DNA from: Sphingomonas sp. Leaf9 | GTDB taxonomy: Bacteria; Pseudomonadota; Alphaproteobacteria; Sphingomonadales; Sphingomonadaceae | Reading direction: 5' to 3' | NCBI RefSeq assembly: GCF_001421355.1 | Contig: NZ_LMKC01000002.1 | Span: 181,719-245,718 of the forward strand | Length of the DNA stretch: 64,000 bases | Part shown: positions 63,398 to 64,000 of the stretch, one piece after another | Layout: each line of letters begins with the position of its first letter | Position numbering within the stretch: position 1 is the first letter of the stretch | Translations under genes and position numbers: made by a program | Notes under the pieces: generated by a model | What the model was told of the DNA's origin: nothing | Database searches by the model: none | Seen by the model: only the letters and a program-made list of their open reading frames with translations

Positions 63398-64000
63398 TCA
63401 GAACCGATAGTCGAGTGTCGCGGTGTCACCCGGTGCCACCGTCACCCGCCAGGTCGGGATGCCGTCGATCCGTTCCAGTCCCGGTCCCTCCACCTTGGCA
63501 CCGGGATAGCCGATCGGCAGTTCGACCGCGACGGGCAGGGGGCGGGCGTTGGTGACGGTCAGCCGCGCGGCCTGACCGGGAAGCGGAGTCTGGGTCACCA
63601 GCACCTGTCGGCTGCTGCCCGCGCCGATCAGCAGCGTTTCGCCCTCCGCCCGGTCGGTCATCGTGCCGGTGCCGACCAGCAGCGTGGTGTCGCCGCGCGG
63701 TGCGTAGAGCGCGGTGGTGCCGGCGGGCAGGGGAATGCCGAGGCCATCGGCCTTCTCGTTCTTTACCCGTAGCGCGATGTCGAGCGCGCCGCCGTCGATC
63801 GGCTGGGCGATGGGAATGCGCCGGCGATAGATGCGGGTATAGGCGACGCCGTCCTGCCGCAGCAGCGCGACCTGCTTCTGGCCCTTGGCCGTGACGGTCG
63901 TGCGGCCGGGGAGGCGGTAGAGTTTCACGTCACCCAGATTTTCGGGGGCGGGGGGCGCCATCGGGGCGGGGGGTGCCGGGGGGCCTGCCATCGGCGGGGG
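63398..64000 (-). CDS. DUF4139 domain protein, C-terminal part (cut by window edge)
   Basis: C-terminal 200 residues of a larger protein whose start lies past the window. A Pro/Met/Ala-rich linker (PPAPPAPMAPPAPE) precedes the DUF4139 strings LGDVKLYRLPGRTTVTAKGQ and KQVALLRQDGVAY. The remainder is beta-rich (RLTVTNARPLPVAVELP; WRVTVAPGDTATLDYRF). Mucoidy-inhibitor-like and other exported proteins carry this domain; function is unclear. The frame stays open to base 64000. Confidence 0.85.
   Translation of the reverse strand, partial: PPPMAGPPAPPAPMAPPAPENLGDVKLYRLPGRTTVTAKGQKQVALLRQDGVAYTRIYRRRIPIAQPIDGGALDIALRVKNEKADGLGIPLPAGTTALYAPRGDTTLLVGTGTMTDRAEGETLLIGAGSSRQVLVTQTPLPGQAARLTVTNARPLPVAVELPIGYPGAKVEGPGLERIDGIPTWRVTVAPGDTATLDYRF

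Overview
The window is GC-rich, almost fully coding chromosomal DNA of an alphaproteobacterium, most likely a member of the Sphingomonadaceae (Sphingomonas-like). Pointers to this are the prfA-prmC-DUF4167 run, the alphaproteobacterial type of LexA box (GTTC-N7-GTTC), an imuA-imuB-dnaE2 mutagenesis cassette, and a fused circularly permuted ATP-grasp/alpha-E protein. I see no prophage, insertion sequence, CRISPR array or rRNA operon; two tRNAs (Tyr, Gly) are present.

Layout. 1-4.3 kb: partial TonB-dependent receptor (ZnuD-like), an IclR regulator and L-fuconate dehydratase. 4.5-10.5 kb: a complete tripartite RND efflux operon (adaptor, pump, outer membrane lipoprotein). 10.5-14.5 kb: small membrane and lipoproteins, a RarD-type transporter, a glycine-zipper protein, mannose-6-phosphate isomerase. 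14.6-22.5 kb: bamD, recN with an SOS box, an alkA-type glycosylase, an ISC-type ferredoxin, rlmB, tRNA-Tyr, ynfA, tRNA-Gly and a CPA2 antiporter. 22.5-27 kb: hisS-prfA-prmC then a DUF4167 gene. 27-35 kb: acyl-CoA dehydrogenase, threonylcarbamoyl-AMP synthase, a soluble globin-coupled chemoreceptor, and the ATP-grasp/alpha-E plus transglutaminase pair. 35-40.6 kb: SOS mutasome imuA-imuB-dnaE2 with a LexA box across the imuA start codon.

40.8-51.6 kb is an acetate/pyruvate utilisation locus: an SLC5-type hybrid sensor kinase and NarL-type regulator (CrbS/CrbR-like), acetyl-CoA synthetase, a divergent MHS-family transporter, and cstA with its ybdD partner. A 7-2-7 inverted repeat in the acs/transporter promoter is a good candidate operator. 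52.4-57.6 kb is a seven-gene divergent cluster like E. coli yjfIJKLMC: DUF1190 lipoprotein, DUF350 membrane protein, DUF2491 protein, a two-TM potassium channel with a nucleotide-binding domain, DUF2170, a PspA homologue and a glutathionylspermidine-synthase-type ATP-grasp ligase. It is the best candidate here for an incompletely understood envelope-stress system. 57.8-64 kb: DUF167, an EntS-type exporter, a three-domain lysophospholipid flippase/acyltransferase/acyl-ACP synthetase fusion, and the partial end of a DUF4139 protein.

The intergenic DNA is dominated by palindromic repeats that I sort into four families. PE1 has arms GTCACCCCGGA/TCCGGGGTGAC and about ten copies. PE2 has arms of the type CCCGCGCAGGCGGG and seven copies. 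PE3 is a roughly 130 bp element carrying a GTGAACTTT tandem repeat, with three copies. PE4 has GTCGAGAA arms. Every convergent gene junction that has any real intergenic space carries at least one palindrome. One PE1 copy lies in frame inside dnaE2, and one PE2 copy supplies the C-terminus of a phosphatase.
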